Origin: Leptolyngbya subtilissima AS-A7
GTDB lineage: Bacteria > Cyanobacteriota > Cyanobacteriia > Phormidesmidales > Phormidesmidaceae
Reading direction: 5' to 3'
NCBI RefSeq assembly: GCF_039962255.1
Contig: NZ_JAMPKY010000006.1
Span: forward strand, 310,001-374,000
Length of the DNA: 64,000 nucleotides
Shown: positions 19,427-29,241 of the stretch, one piece after another
Numbering within the stretch: the first letter of the stretch is position 1
How the letters are laid out: each line of letters begins with the position of its first letter
The notes under the pieces: generated by a model
What the model saw: only the letters and a program-made list of their open reading frames with translations
Databases searched by the model: none
Told to the model about the DNA's origin: nothing
Program-made: the position numbers and the translations under genes

Positions 19427-19879
19427 ATGCAGGTTGAATTTCGCGAGTGCGACTTCTTTAACCTTTGGATCTGGCTCAAATTTGAAACCGTGCCCTCCTC
19501 CATGGAGCAGCAGTACATCGACGAAGTCTTTTCGTCGTGGTTTTTTTTGGGGAAGCTGGGGGGCTTTAATGCCGAAAACCTTCAAGTGCAGGATACGGGC
19601 CTCGATATCAGCTATCTTCCCTACAATGAAGAGCAGCTGAGCAACAGCATGCTCTCGGTGATGCACAACATGGGTGAAGTCGAGTACGAAGGGCTTTGGG
19701 CCCGCTGCTGGCTCGATCTGGGCACCAGCGATGCCCTGGCCATCGACGTTTTAATCAACACCCTAGAGCAGTTTAGCCGTGAGTATGTGGTCATTGAGAC
19801 CTGCTACATCGGGGGCGAAAACGCCGACTGGCCAATTCCAGGCAGTGGGCAGCCCGAGTTTGTTGACGAAGACGCCTAG
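19427..19879 (+). CDS. DUF3531 family protein
   Basis: About 150 residues from ATG 19427 (MQVEFRECDFFNLWIWLKFE); the frame is open to 19397 but the downstream Met fits the family's usual start. The conserved block FFLGKLGGFNAENLQVQ and acidic C-terminus match DUF3531, a family confined to cyanobacteria and plastid-bearing eukaryotes with no assigned function. It is soluble with no signal peptide. It follows the TPR gene and is closed by a strong terminator 37 bases after the stop. Confidence 0.88.
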   Translation: MQVEFRECDFFNLWIWLKFETVPSSMEQQYIDEVFSSWFFLGKLGGFNAENLQVQDTGLDISYLPYNEEQLSNSMLSVMHNMGEVEYEGLWARCWLDLGTSDALAIDVLINTLEQFSREYVVIETCYIGGENADWPIPGSGQPEFVDEDA

Positions 19880-19916
19880 CCTGTCCCGCTGACATTAGCA
19901 GCACCTAAGAAAACAT

Positions 19917-19948
19917 AAAGAGGGGATGCCTGATGGCATCCCCTCTTT
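19917..19948. terminator. strong hairpin terminator
   Basis: A perfect 14-bp stem AAAGAGGGGATGCC (19917-19930) with its complement at 19935-19948, around loop TGAT. It lies between the DUF3531 gene and the convergent prs gene; A-rich and T-rich arm ends allow termination in both directions. Confidence 0.9.
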
Positions 19949-20053
19949 GTGTAAGACTACAGCTGCGATTCGCGCAGGGTAAAGCCTATGGCATCCCAGA
20001 AACGGGAACCGACTCGGAACGAGTATCCGTTCCGGAATCGCTTAGTCTAGCGG

Positions 20054-21067
20054 CTAGCGAAACATGCTGCTGACAGAGCTTTCTTCGTGAATGCGCCAGA
20101 TAGCTTCACCCAGCAGATTTGCCATCGACAGCACTGTCAACTGCGGAAACTGCCGCGCGGCCGTCATCGGGATCGTATTAGTGACAATCACTTCTTCAAA
20201 TAGACCCGCTGATAGGCGCTCCACCGCCGGGGGAGAAAACACCGCGTGGGTGGCGCAGGCATAAACCTGGCGAGCCCCTTCCTGTTTGAGTAGGCGAGCT
20301 CCCTCACAGATCGTGCCAGCGGTGTCGATCATGTCATCGACCAGCACGGCAGTTTTGCCCCGCACGTCGCCCACCACGTTCATCACTTCTGCCACGTTGT
20401 GGGCCTGGCGACGCTTGTCAATGATGGCTAGAGGGGCATCGTTAAGCTTTTTGGCAAAGGCGCGAGCGCGGGCTACCCCGCCCACGTCGGGGGAGACCAC
20501 CACCAGGTCTTCCAGCTTTTTGCTGGAAATATAGTCAATCAATACCGGGGTGCCGTAGACATGGTCGCAGGGAATGTCGAAGTAGCCCTGAATTTGGGCG
20601 GAGTGTAGATCGATCGCCAAGATGCGACTGGCTCCGGCCTTGGTCATCAGGTTGGCCACAAGTTTGGCGGTGATTGACTCGCGCCCAGCTGTTTTGCGAT
20701 CGGCACGGGCATAGCCATAGTAAGGAATCACCGCGGTGATCTGCCGCGCCGAAGCCCGTCGACAGGCGTCGATCATGATCAGCAGCTCCATCAGGTGATC
20801 GTTCACCGGATAGCAGGTGGGCTGAATCAGGTATACGTCACAGCCGCGAATCGACTCTTGAATTTGAATGTAAACCTCACCATCGGCAAAGCGCTTACGC
20901 ACCATAGGGCCGAGGTCTAGCCCTAGGTAGCGAGCCACTTCGCGCGCTAGGTCAACGTTGGCCGAGCCGGAAAAAAGTTTGAGGCGGTTGTTATCTCCGA
21001 AGTGCGACAGCGACGGAGTTTGCATCGGCAAAGTGGCGGAACGGATCACATCAGGCCCTCTGAGCAT
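20054..21067 (-). CDS. prs: ribose-phosphate pyrophosphokinase (PRPP synthetase)
   Basis: About 337 residues from ATG 21067, which has AGG 5 bases upstream; a GTG at 21073 is also in frame. Class I PRPP synthetase motifs are present: FSGSANVDLAREVARYLG, FADGEVYIQI, PYYGYARADRK, VVSPDVGGVARARAFAK, IDKRRQ and the PRPP loop VLVDDMIDTAGTI. It makes PRPP from ribose-5-phosphate and ATP for nucleotide, His and Trp synthesis. The N-terminus is about 20 residues longer than in E. coli, as usual in cyanobacteria. Confidence 0.97.
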   Translation of the reverse strand: MLRGPDVIRSATLPMQTPSLSHFGDNNRLKLFSGSANVDLAREVARYLGLDLGPMVRKRFADGEVYIQIQESIRGCDVYLIQPTCYPVNDHLMELLIMIDACRRASARQITAVIPYYGYARADRKTAGRESITAKLVANLMTKAGASRILAIDLHSAQIQGYFDIPCDHVYGTPVLIDYISSKKLEDLVVVSPDVGGVARARAFAKKLNDAPLAIIDKRRQAHNVAEVMNVVGDVRGKTAVLVDDMIDTAGTICEGARLLKQEGARQVYACATHAVFSPPAVERLSAGLFEEVIVTNTIPMTAARQFPQLTVLSMANLLGEAIWRIHEESSVSSMFR

Positions 21068-21229
21068 GTTCACCTAGGAAATCGTAGCATTCCAGTCTAA
21101 AAAGCTTCTGAGCAATTATCCTTAAAATGCTGTTGTGCCATGCCGCTTGGGCATGCCCTGAGGCCAGCGTTCCCCCGTAGGGCAAACCGCTATCCTGAAG
21201 CGCATGGCACTCAAATATCTTAATGAGTG

Positions 21230-21619
21230 ATGGCATTTTGTCAGGGGATTCACCACATTGCGATCATCTGTAGCAATTACGCTCAGTCTAAGCAGTTTTA
21301 CACCCAGGTGCTGGGCTGCGCTGTGGTACAAGAGACCTATCGAGCCGAGCGCCAGTCCTACAAGCTTGATCTGCGCCTAGCCGATGGAATTCAGATTGAG
21401 CTATTTTCTTTTCCCCACCCACCGCCTCGTCCATCACAGCCAGAAGCCCGAGGCCTAAGGCATTTAGCTTTAGTTGTTGAGGATCTGGAGGCGGCTATTC
21501 AGCACCTTCACGCTTGTCAGGTGACGACAGAAGAGATTCGGCTAGATGAATTAACGGGCAAACGCTTTGTCTTTTTTCAAGACCCTGACCAACTGCCCAT
21601 CGAGTTGTACGAGCGCTAG
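21230..21619 (+). CDS. VOC (glyoxalase/dioxygenase) family protein
   Basis: About 129 residues, a single vicinal-oxygen-chelate domain with two beta-alpha-beta-beta-beta modules: HHIAIICSNYAQSKQFYTQVLG in the first and GLRHLALVVEDLEAAIQHL in the second, ending FFQDPDQLPIELYER. Candidate metal ligands are the first-module His, the Glu of QIELF, the second-module His and the final Glu. This resembles the YaeR/GloA2 group with unknown substrate. Start ATG 21230 follows an in-frame GTG 21227. Its stop abuts the stop of the convergent DUF3067 gene with no gap. Confidence 0.87.
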   Translation: MAFCQGIHHIAIICSNYAQSKQFYTQVLGCAVVQETYRAERQSYKLDLRLADGIQIELFSFPHPPPRPSQPEARGLRHLALVVEDLEAAIQHLHACQVTTEEIRLDELTGKRFVFFQDPDQLPIELYER

Positions 21620-21937
21620 TTAAAACTCATCGGTTAGCCACTCGGAGGCGCGTTCTCCTAAGGGTAGGGGAATGCTGACAGCTTTGCCTAGCCGGGGGCG
21701 ATCGCGGGTTTCAGCGATCTGCTGCTGCACGTATTCCACCTGTCCCCACTCGTATAGATAGAGCATGACCTGATTGAGGTGGGCCAAGTACTCCTCTTCA
21801 CTGAGAGGAAACGATACCTGCTCTAGGTATCGCCACATCACCTGGAGAAATATTTTGCCCTGGGTACGCCGAAACTGAATGTCAAAGGAGTAACCCCATT
21901 TGTCTATTAACAGCGCTTGTAAATCTGCCCCTGTCAC
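21620..21937 (-). CDS. DUF3067 family protein
   Basis: 105 residues starting MTGADLQALLIDKWGYSFDIQ, with the family blocks QGKIFLQVMWRYLEQ and PLSEEEYLAHLNQV and a C-terminus ending in GKAVSIPLPLGERASEWL. DUF3067 is found in cyanobacteria and plastids, and its role is not established. The protein is soluble. The gene converges on the VOC gene with stops adjoining, so the two transcripts must overlap. Confidence 0.88.
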   Translation of the reverse strand: MTGADLQALLIDKWGYSFDIQFRRTQGKIFLQVMWRYLEQVSFPLSEEEYLAHLNQVMLYLYEWGQVEYVQQQIAETRDRPRLGKAVSIPLPLGERASEWLTDEF

Positions 21938-22398
21938 GCCCCTACCTCTGCTCTAGCTATCGTTGCCGTATATACATTTCTTTACGATACGCCCTAGTGG
22001 TCAACCTCCCTTGCGCCGAAGCTTCACTTGCCAAAAATGGGCGATTGATGGAAATAAACAGGATTTTTCAAATTTTGAAGCTCTTTTTGACTTCCAAGGG
22101 TGTCTTTCTCTCCCTTTCTCTCGTCTATACCCGCTTTTTCTGGGATTTTGGGATTATGACTATGCGATCGCTCCCATCCTTTTACTTTCGGCAGGGATTT
22201 TCTGAGAACAGCAAGGTGCAATAATACGATTGGTAAAGCTAAAGGCGTGGTCAGCGACATCGGGACTGCTCCACATTGGTGCCCCGTAAAGGGTTTGCCG
22301 GGCTAGCGTAACGGGTCATGCATCCGCTTGCTGATCCCCGCTCAGCTACCGCCGTTGATAGCTGTTATTCATTTGAAACAGGTATACCAGTCTGGATT
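21938..22398. other. 461-base spacer, leader region of petC-petA
   Basis: Frames of up to 80 codons occur (for example 21963-22205) but have no coding character, so I treat this as the promoter and leader of petCA and the 5' region of DUF3067. A TAATAC hexamer near 22222 is a possible -10 element, but I could not pair it confidently with a -35. Confidence 0.45.
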
Positions 22399-22941
22399 AT
22401 GACTCAAGTTTCTGGAACCTCCGATGTCCCTGATTTGGGGCGCCGCCAATTTATGAACCTGCTGCTGCTGGGGGCCGCCTCTGGGTCCGTCGGGGGCATG
22501 CTCTATCCCGTTATTAAATACTTCATTCCCCCCTCTAGTGGTGGCGGCGGTGGTGGGGTAACCGCCAAAAACGAGCTAGGCAACGACGTGATTGCTAGCC
22601 AGTTTGTAGCGAGCCACAACCCCGGCGATCGCGTCCTGGTGCAGGGCCTCAAGGGCGATCCCACCTACCTAGTGATTCAGGAAAGTGGTTCCCTAGAGAG
22701 CTACGGCATCAGCTCTATCTGCACCCACCTGGGCTGTGTAGTACCCTGGAACGCCAGCGAAAACAAGTTCATGTGTCCGTGCCACGGCTCTCAGTACGAT
22801 GCCACAGGCAAGGTCGTACGAGGCCCAGCACCGCTGTCTTTGGCTTTGGCTCACGCCGACGTCACTGACGACGACAAAGTTACCCTCAGCAATTGGACTG
22901 AAACCGACTTTCGCACTGGTGACTCGCCCTGGTGGGCCTAG
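22399..22941 (+). CDS. petC: cytochrome b6f complex Rieske iron-sulfur protein
   Basis: 180 residues from ATG 22399, the standard length; the frame is open to 22318 but the downstream Met gives the family N-terminus ([19 protein letters not shown], a Tat-like twin-Arg membrane anchor). A glycine-rich hinge (SSGGGGGGV) precedes the soluble domain. The 2Fe-2S ligands are in CTHLGC and CPCHGS. The protein carries electrons from plastoquinol to cytochrome f in the thylakoid membrane. petA follows 74 bases downstream on the same strand, the normal cyanobacterial petCA operon. Two short GTTGACAT repeats lie in the petC-petA spacer (22980 and 22995). Confidence 0.98.
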   Translation: MTQVSGTSDVPDLGRRQFMNLLLLGAASGSVGGMLYPVIKYFIPPSSGGGGGGVTAKNELGNDVIASQFVASHNPGDRVLVQGLKGDPTYLVIQESGSLESYGISSICTHLGCVVPWNASENKFMCPCHGSQYDATGKVVRGPAPLSLALAHADVTDDDKVTLSNWTETDFRTGDSPWWA

Positions 22942-23015
22942 ACGAGCCTGTGCTTTGGCCAACTGCAGCGCCATACCCCGTTGACATCACCCCAGTTGAC
23001 ATAACTTTTGAACGC

Positions 23016-23981
23016 ATGAATAGACTCACTTCGTTAATCAACGGCCTGCGCCCCCTCGCCATTACCTGCGCCGCCGTTCTGACGGTGTTTGCAGGCTGGC
23101 TGGCGGCTCCTCAGACCGCCGAGGCGTATCCCTTCTGGGCCCAAGAAAACTACGCTGTCCCCCGCGAGGCCACCGGCCGGATTGTGTGCGCCAACTGCCA
23201 CCTGGCGGCCAAGCCCACCAAGGTAGAAGTGCCCCAGGCCGTTCTGCCCGATTCCGTATTTAAGCTCAAGGTTGAAATTCCCTACGACCTCAGCACTCAG
23301 CAGGTATTGGGCGACGGTAGCCGCGGCGGCCTCAACGTCGGTGCTGTGGTGGTTCTCCCTGAGGGCTTCAAAATTGCTCCCGCCGATCGCATCTCTGAGG
23401 AGCTCAAGGAAGAAGTCGGCAATACCTACTTCCTGCCTTATAGCGACACCCAGGAAAACATTGTTCTGGTCGGCCCGCTACCCGGCGAACAGTACCAGGA
23501 AATTGTATTTCCCGTGCTGGCCCCCGACCCCGGTCAAGACAAGTCGGTTGCCTTTGGCAAGTATCAAATTCACGTCGGCGGCAACCGCGGTCGTGGCCAG
23601 GTCTACCCCACCGGTCAGGCCAGCAATAACACCGTTTATAACGCTACCTTGACCGGCACCGTCACAGACGTTGAGCCCCAGGCTGCTGGTGGCTACCAAG
23701 TCACTATTGAGGCAGACGCAGGCAACACCGTGACCGAGACCATTCCCGCTGGTCCTGAGCTACTCGTGGCTGAGGGTGACGTAGTGGAAGCCGGCAAGCC
23801 CCTGACCACCAACCCCAACGTGGGCGGCTTTGGCCAGATGGATGCCGAGATTGTGCTGCAAAGCCCCAACCGCATCAAAGGTCTAGTGGCCTTCTTGGCG
23901 GCGGTTATGCTCACCCAGATCATGCTGGTGCTGAAGAAGAAGCAGGTCGAGAAGGTTCAGGCTGCTGGCATGACCATGTAG
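23016..23981 (+). CDS. petA: cytochrome f apoprotein
   Basis: About 321 residues from ATG 23016. A signal peptide ends at AEA before YPFWAQENY, so the mature Tyr1 alpha-amino group can act as axial heme ligand. The heme-binding CANCH follows ([17 protein letters not shown]). A large beta-sheet lumenal domain and a C-terminal membrane helix ([23 protein letters not shown]) complete the protein. It receives electrons from the Rieske protein and passes them to plastocyanin or cytochrome c6. The gene is co-transcribed with petC and followed by a terminator 50 bases after the stop. Confidence 0.98.
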   Translation: MNRLTSLINGLRPLAITCAAVLTVFAGWLAAPQTAEAYPFWAQENYAVPREATGRIVCANCHLAAKPTKVEVPQAVLPDSVFKLKVEIPYDLSTQQVLGDGSRGGLNVGAVVVLPEGFKIAPADRISEELKEEVGNTYFLPYSDTQENIVLVGPLPGEQYQEIVFPVLAPDPGQDKSVAFGKYQIHVGGNRGRGQVYPTGQASNNTVYNATLTGTVTDVEPQAAGGYQVTIEADAGNTVTETIPAGPELLVAEGDVVEAGKPLTTNPNVGGFGQMDAEIVLQSPNRIKGLVAFLAAVMLTQIMLVLKKKQVEKVQAAGMTM

Positions 23982-24031
23982 GCCATTTACAGCCTGGTTG
24001 GCAAACTTCATCGAATTTCTCGACGATAGGG

Positions 24032-24061
24032 AAAAGGGACGTCAGTTGGCGTCCCTTTTTT
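24032..24061 (+). terminator. Rho-independent terminator after petCA
   Basis: A stem AAAAGGGACG/CGTCCCTTTT around an 8-base loop runs directly into a T-run (TTTTTT to 24061), placed 50 bases after the petA stop. Confidence 0.88.
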
Positions 24062-24222
24062 ACGGCCTGAATTTAGATGGGTAGCTGTCGTCAGGAGTCT
24101 GTTGGATGAGCTACAATTGTTAAGTATTTTTTCATATTCGAAACTTGTCTTGAGCTTCCTTACGTTTGGCGCTCTGGGGTAGTTTCGTCGCCCGCTTATT
24201 GTCGCCAAGGTTTTACACAGTT

Positions 24223-26013
24223 ATGACGCTTCCCATTCGCAACGTTGCAATTATTGCCCACGTTGACCACGGCAAAACCACTCTGGTAGATGCCCTGCTA
24301 AGGCAGTCTGGCATTTTTCGTGAAGGGGAAGCCGTACCTGACTGCGTGATGGACTCCAACGACCTAGAGCGCGAGCGGGGCATTACCATTCTCTCCAAGA
24401 ATACCGCCGTTCACTACGGTGAGACGTTGATCAACATCATCGACACCCCTGGCCACGCCGACTTTGGTGGCGAGGTGGAGCGGGTGCTGGGCATGGTTGA
24501 CGGCTGCATTCTGATCGTGGATGCCAACGAAGGCCCCATGCCCCAGACTCGGTTTGTGCTGAAGAAAGCACTTGAGAAAGGACTGCGCCCCATTGTTGTA
24601 GTCAATAAGATTGACCGACCCCAGGCCGATCCCCACGGTTCGGTTGATAAGGTGCTGGATCTATTTATTGAGCTAGGGGCCGACGACGATCAGTGTGAGT
24701 TTCCCTACCTGTTTGCCTCAGGGATATCGGGCTACGCCAAGACCAAGATTGAAGACGAAGGCATCGACATGAAGCCGATGTTTGAGGCCATTCTCGACCA
24801 TGTGCCGCCTCCGATTGGCGATCCTGAAAAGCCCCTGCAAATTCAGGTAACGACCCTCGACTACTCCGAGTACCTGGGCCGCATTGTGATTGGCAAAATC
24901 CACAATGGGGTGATCAACGCGGGTCAGCAAGCTGCCCTAGTCAAGGAAGACGGCAGCATGGTGAAGTCTAAAATCTCTAAGCTGCTAGGTTTTGATGGCC
25001 TACGGCGCATTGAGATCGAAACCGCCTCAGCGGGCCACATTGTGGCGGTAGCGGGCTTTGCCGATGCCAATATCGGCGAGACCATTACCTGCCCCACCAA
25101 CCCCCAGGCACTGCCGCTGATCAAGGTAGACGAGCCGACCCTACAGATGACCTTTGTGGTCAACGACTCACCCTTTGCGGGTCAGGAGGGCACCTTTGTC
25201 ACCTCCCGACAGCTGCGCGATCGCCTCATGCGTGAGCTTGAGACTAACGTGGCGCTGCGAGTCGAGCCAACCGACTCTCCCGATCGCTTTTCAGTATCGG
25301 GCCGGGGTGAGCTGCACTTGGGCATTTTGATTGAGACCATGCGCCGCGAGGGGTATGAGTTTCAGGTGACCCAGCCTCAGGTAATCTACCGCGAAGTCAA
25401 CGGTCAGCCCTGCGAACCCTACGAACTCCTGGTGCTCGATGTGCCAGAAGAGGGTGTAGGCGGCTGCATGGAGCGCATTGGCCAGCGTCGGGGTGAGCTG
25501 CAAGATATGCGGGTGATGGGCGATGGCCGTGCCACGCTGGAGTTTGTGATTCCAGCGCGGGGCCTAATTGGCTTCCGCGGTGAGTTCATGCGTCTGACTC
25601 GCGGTGCAGGTATTATGAACCACAGCTTCTCAGACTATCGCCCTCTCTGTGGTGAGATCGAGGCGCGCCGCAACGGGGTGCTGATTGCCTTTGAAGAAGG
25701 GGTAGCCACCTTCTATGCTCTCAAGAATGCTGAGGACCGCGGGATATTCTTTATCACCCCTGGTACCAAGGTTTACAAGGGTATGATTGTCGGCGAACAC
25801 AACCGCAACCAGGATCTCGACCTCAACATCTGCAAGAGCAAGCAGCTCACCAACCACCGAGCCGCTGGCGGCGACGAACTAGTACAGCTGCAAACCCCTG
25901 TAGATATGAGCCTGGAGCGTGCTCTTGAGTACATTGGCCCAGACGAACTGGTGGAAATCACGCCTGAGTCTATCCGGCTGCGCAAGCTGTCTAAGAAGCT
26001 GGCCAAGCGCTAA
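24223..26013 (+). CDS. typA: translational GTPase TypA/BipA
   Basis: About 596 residues from ATG 24223; the open frame to 24166 adds an unconserved leader. G motifs: [10 protein letters not shown] (G1), [11 protein letters not shown] (G2), [11 protein letters not shown] (G3), NKIDRP (G4). EF-G-like domains II, III and V follow, and the C-terminal domain specific to BipA ends with [10 protein letters not shown]. It is a ribosome-binding GTPase needed for growth under stress and for ribosome assembly. A long inverted repeat follows about 90 bases after the stop. Confidence 0.96.
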   Translation: MTLPIRNVAIIAHVDHGKTTLVDALLRQSGIFREGEAVPDCVMDSNDLERERGITILSKNTAVHYGETLINIIDTPGHADFGGEVERVLGMVDGCILIVDANEGPMPQTRFVLKKALEKGLRPIVVVNKIDRPQADPHGSVDKVLDLFIELGADDDQCEFPYLFASGISGYAKTKIEDEGIDMKPMFEAILDHVPPPIGDPEKPLQIQVTTLDYSEYLGRIVIGKIHNGVINAGQQAALVKEDGSMVKSKISKLLGFDGLRRIEIETASAGHIVAVAGFADANIGETITCPTNPQALPLIKVDEPTLQMTFVVNDSPFAGQEGTFVTSRQLRDRLMRELETNVALRVEPTDSPDRFSVSGRGELHLGILIETMRREGYEFQVTQPQVIYREVNGQPCEPYELLVLDVPEEGVGGCMERIGQRRGELQDMRVMGDGRATLEFVIPARGLIGFRGEFMRLTRGAGIMNHSFSDYRPLCGEIEARRNGVLIAFEEGVATFYALKNAEDRGIFFITPGTKVYKGMIVGEHNRNQDLDLNICKSKQLTNHRAAGGDELVQLQTPVDMSLERALEYIGPDELVEITPESIRLRKLSKKLAKR

Positions 26014-26104
26014 GTCGATGGTATGACAGCTCGCCATAGAGCTGCTCAAAAGCTAAGAGGTCTGGACGAATACCTCAGCCCAGCTGAAGTATTTGCTTAG
26101 CCTT

Positions 26105-26168
26105 ACCAAAAGCGTCTACATCTCGCCTGCCCTTTTTAGCAGAGCGCTAGGATGTAGACGCTTTTGGT
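26105..26168. terminator. 18-bp inverted repeat after typA
   Basis: ACCAAAAGCGTCTACATC at 26105-26122 is repeated exactly inverted at 26151-26168, with a 28-base loop containing CCCTTTTT. The 3' arm ends GCTTTTGGTTT. It is likely the typA terminator. Confidence 0.75.
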
Positions 26169-26246
26169 TTGTAAAAACGCTGGGCTGTCGAAGTGGCTGG
26201 GTACGCTGAAACGTAACGACAGCGGCACGCTATAGGGGAAACAGGT

Positions 26247-27461
26247 TTGAAACGGTTTACGCAGTGGCTAGAGCATCGCTGGGTCAACCCAGCCTATGTA
26301 GGTTGGATATTGCTGGGGCTGGCGCTGTTCTTTTTTGCGGCGGCCACTAATACCTTGGCGGGCTGGCTATATGTGATTAGTGGAGTGATGCTGGCGCTGC
26401 TGCTGATCGCGGCAGTGCTACCACCTCGGAACTTGCAAGGACTTGTGGTGACGCGATCGCCCATTGCCCCCGTCACCGCTGGGGCACCGTTGGATATTGA
26501 GCTGAGGGTTCGCAATACTCAGCGCCAGAGTAAAGGGCTGTTTCAAATTATCGACCCTGTGCCCTCGCGGCTGGGGGCCGTGGCGACACATGCCGTGGGC
26601 GCGCTGCCCCCAGGGCAAAGCCACACCTGGCGGTATGCAGTGCCAACCACGCGGCGAGGCGTCTACCGCTGGTCAACGATAGATCTGCGCACAGCGGCCC
26701 CCCTGGGTTTGTTCTGGTGTCGGCGCACAATGCCCGCTCCTGCCACAGCCGTGGTCTATCCCCAGGTGTTGCCCCTGAAGCGCTGCCCTCTACTGGATAC
26801 TGTCGGCCAGCGCCAGGGTCAGCACTGGCGCTACAGCCCGCTAGCCAAGGCTGACACCCAGGGAGTAACGCGATCGCTGCGCCCCTACCGCTGGGGCGAT
26901 CCAACCCGGCTGATCCACTGGCGCACCAGCGCTCGCTACGGCGAACTGCGGGTGCGCGAGCTAGAAAGCATCACCACCAGTCGAGAAGTTTTGATTGCCC
27001 TCAACACCACCGCACGCTGGAATGAGGAGAGCTTTGAGCAAGCGGTAGTAGCGGCAGCATCGCTCTATAACTACGCCTTAAAGCAGGGGTTTGCCGCAGC
27101 CCTGTGGGTTCCCCAAGTAAACACCCTGCGCGACTCAGCCCGAGTGATGCACGCTCTGGCTGAAGTGAACCCTGATCCAGGCCACGAGCTGCGAAGCGTA
27201 AAGTCTAGGGCATCCCAGAAGCGGGAGTCGACCTGGGACGAGGATTCAGGCCAAAATCGCGCTATTACTCTGCCTCAAGTAACAACAATTTGGCTCACCG
27301 CTGCTGGAGCCCAAACCGTTAGCCTCGCTGCTGGCAGTCGACAATTGATTTGGGGCAACGGCGATCGCAACGCTACTTCGGCAGATATGCTAAGCACGCT
27401 TCAAATGGATCCAAGTCTTCCTCTGGAACCGCAGCTACAGGCTAATTTAGCGGCTAGATAA
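26247..27461 (+). CDS. DUF58 domain protein
   Basis: 404 residues. Two N-terminal membrane helices (WILLGLALFFFAAATNTLAGWLYVISGVMLALLLIAAVL) precede a beta-rich region and the DUF58 signature DPTRLIHWRTSARYGELRVRELE near residues 218-242. DUF58 proteins usually accompany MoxR ATPases and vWA proteins, but no moxR gene is adjacent here. The start is TTG 26247 with GGGGAAACAGG upstream; no good ATG lies nearby. About residues 305-350 look less conserved and may be an insert. The function is not established. Confidence 0.88.
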   Translation: MKRFTQWLEHRWVNPAYVGWILLGLALFFFAAATNTLAGWLYVISGVMLALLLIAAVLPPRNLQGLVVTRSPIAPVTAGAPLDIELRVRNTQRQSKGLFQIIDPVPSRLGAVATHAVGALPPGQSHTWRYAVPTTRRGVYRWSTIDLRTAAPLGLFWCRRTMPAPATAVVYPQVLPLKRCPLLDTVGQRQGQHWRYSPLAKADTQGVTRSLRPYRWGDPTRLIHWRTSARYGELRVRELESITTSREVLIALNTTARWNEESFEQAVVAAASLYNYALKQGFAAALWVPQVNTLRDSARVMHALAEVNPDPGHELRSVKSRASQKRESTWDEDSGQNRAITLPQVTTIWLTAAGAQTVSLAAGSRQLIWGNGDRNATSADMLSTLQMDPSLPLEPQLQANLAAR

Positions 27462-27500
27462 ATGTGGAGTGGCTGTGGCGGCATTGCGCAAAAAATTGGC

Positions 27501-27529
27501 AAAAAAAAGGAGAGCTCAAACGGCTCTCC
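27501..27529 (-). terminator. Rho-independent terminator of gatB, minus strand
   Basis: On the minus strand the stem GGAGAGC/GCTCTCC with a 7-base loop is followed by eight T residues (27508-27501). It lies 94 bases past the gatB stop and 40 bases from the convergent DUF58 gene. Confidence 0.88.
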
Positions 27530-27622
27530 CTACCATCAGGGTGCATCTAGTATCATGTTAGCCCAAAAATTGCATGGGGGGTAAGACCCCTTATTGAATT
27601 TTTTCAATATTTCTAGGGCATA

Positions 27623-29125
27623 TCATTGATTGAGTTTTTGGCTAAGCAGCTGATTGCTCAACTTTGGATCTACTCTGCCGCCGCTACGCTTCATTAGCTG
27701 ACCCACAAAGAAGCCTTGAAGCTTTTTCTTACCGCCGCGATAGGCCTCTAGCTCTTCGGGATGGGCTGCCAACACTTCGTCGATCATGGCCTCGATCTGC
27801 GCAGGGTCAGAAATCTGGCTGAGGCCTCGCGCTTCCACTAGGGCTTTAGGAGAGCCGCCCTGGGTCAGCAGCTCAGGTAGCAAGTCTTTGCCGATTTTGT
27901 TGCTGATAGTGCCCGCCGCGATCAGCTGCACTAGCTCGGCTAGGGCAACAGGGGTTAGGGGCAGCGCATCAATGGATACTCGCTCGGTGTTGAGATAGGC
28001 GGCAATGTCTTGGGTAATCCAGTTGGCGGTGAGTTTGGGGTCAGCACCAGCCGCCATCGCCGCTTCGAAGTATTCCGTGATGGCGCGCTCGTCGCTCAGC
28101 ACGCGGGCATCGTAGGGAGAGAGGCCAAACTCAGACTCGTAGCGATCGCGCTTTTGAGCCGGTAACTCGGGCAGTTCCGCCAGCCAGCCCTCTTTTTGCT
28201 CTGCTGACACCACGATGGGCGGCAGGTCAGGTTCAGGGAAATAGCGGTAGTCACTAGAGCCTTCCTTAGAGCGCATGCTCTTGGTGCGCTGGCTGCTTTC
28301 GTCCCACAGGCGAGTTTCTTGAATGATTTTCTCGCCGGTTTGGTTAGCTTTGATTTGCCGATCGATTTCGTACTCGATCGCTTTTTGAATGGCGCTAAAG
28401 GAGTTCATATTTTTGATCTCCACCTTGGTGCCAAACTCCTCTTGGCCCACTGGCCGCACGGAGATATTGACATCACAACGCAGAGAACCCTCCTGCATGT
28501 TGCCGTCGCTAATGCCCAGGTAGCGCACAATGCGGCGTAGCTCTTGGGCGTATTCGGCAGCTTCTTGGCCGGTGCGAATATCGGGCTCGGAGACAATTTC
28601 GATCAGGGGAACGCCGGCTCGGTTGTAATCAACCAGGGAGTAGGTGGAGCCAGCTAGGCGATCGCTGCCTGCGTGCACCAGTTTGCCCGCATCCTCTTCC
28701 ATGTGCAGGCGGGTGATGCCGATACGCTTGCGGGTGGCTTCTTTAGTCTTTTTGTCGATCAGCTCGATCTCAAGCCAGCCGTGCTCAGCAATGGGCAGGT
28801 CGTACTGAGAAATTTGGTAGTTCTTAGGCAGGTCGGGGTAGAAATACTGCTTGCGATCGAACTTAGAGTAGGGTGCGATCTGGCAATTTAGGGCTAACCC
28901 AGCCTTGACGGCATACTCCAGCACACGTTGATTGAGCACCGGCAGCACCCCCGGCATGCCCACCACGATAGGGTCGATGTAGGTGTTAGGGTCGGCCCCA
29001 AAGGCTGTAGAGGCTGGGGAAAAGATTTTGGTTTCGGTACACAACTGACAGTGGGTTTCGAGGCCAATGATGGCTTCGTACTGAGTTTTAGCGGGCTGAG
29101 TTTTGGCGGGGGCCGCAGTGGTCAT
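27623..29125 (-). CDS. gatB: Asp-tRNA(Asn)/Glu-tRNA(Gln) amidotransferase subunit B
   Basis: About 500 residues from ATG 29125, which has GGAG 6 bases upstream; a TTG at 29137 is in frame. Motifs: IIGLETHCQL, the RKQYFYPDLPKNYQISQYD kinase/transamidase segment, HMEEDAGKLVH, DYNRAGVPLIEIVSEPD, and the helical YqeY-like tail that binds tRNA. GatB activates misacylated Glu-tRNA(Gln) (and Asp-tRNA(Asn)) for amidation by the GatCAB complex. No gatA or gatC lies nearby, as is common in cyanobacteria. Confidence 0.97.
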   Translation of the reverse strand: MTTAAPAKTQPAKTQYEAIIGLETHCQLCTETKIFSPASTAFGADPNTYIDPIVVGMPGVLPVLNQRVLEYAVKAGLALNCQIAPYSKFDRKQYFYPDLPKNYQISQYDLPIAEHGWLEIELIDKKTKEATRKRIGITRLHMEEDAGKLVHAGSDRLAGSTYSLVDYNRAGVPLIEIVSEPDIRTGQEAAEYAQELRRIVRYLGISDGNMQEGSLRCDVNISVRPVGQEEFGTKVEIKNMNSFSAIQKAIEYEIDRQIKANQTGEKIIQETRLWDESSQRTKSMRSKEGSSDYRYFPEPDLPPIVVSAEQKEGWLAELPELPAQKRDRYESEFGLSPYDARVLSDERAITEYFEAAMAAGADPKLTANWITQDIAAYLNTERVSIDALPLTPVALAELVQLIAAGTISNKIGKDLLPELLTQGGSPKALVEARGLSQISDPAQIEAMIDEVLAAHPEELEAYRGGKKKLQGFFVGQLMKRSGGRVDPKLSNQLLSQKLNQ

Positions 29126-29173
29126 AAACCGCTCCAACGGGGAATTGCATTCTTAGAGTAACTATTGTAGCCC

Positions 29174-29241
29174 TGACGGGGTAGGTGGAGGGGTGGGGGA
29201 GTAGGGGGTAAGGGAGTGGAAGGGTGAGGGGTGGGGAGTGG
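29174..29241. other. G-run-rich spacer (plus strand), quadruplex-like
   Basis: Between gatB and the prenyltransferase gene the plus strand carries about ten runs of three to five G in 68 bases (GGGG, GGGGTGGGGG, GGGGG, GGG, GGGG repeatedly), with GT/A-rich linkers. Related GGAGTGG and GGGTAGG strings appear at 5548-5571 and 16640-16722. Since both neighbours are read from the minus strand, the RNA would be C-rich; any quadruplex would form on the non-template strand for that direction. Confidence 0.55.

Noticed and set aside
21963-22205. 80-codon aromatic-rich frame in the petC leader
   Set aside because: No family resemblance and no ribosome-binding site; a second frame of similar size overlaps it, as expected by chance in AT-rich DNA.
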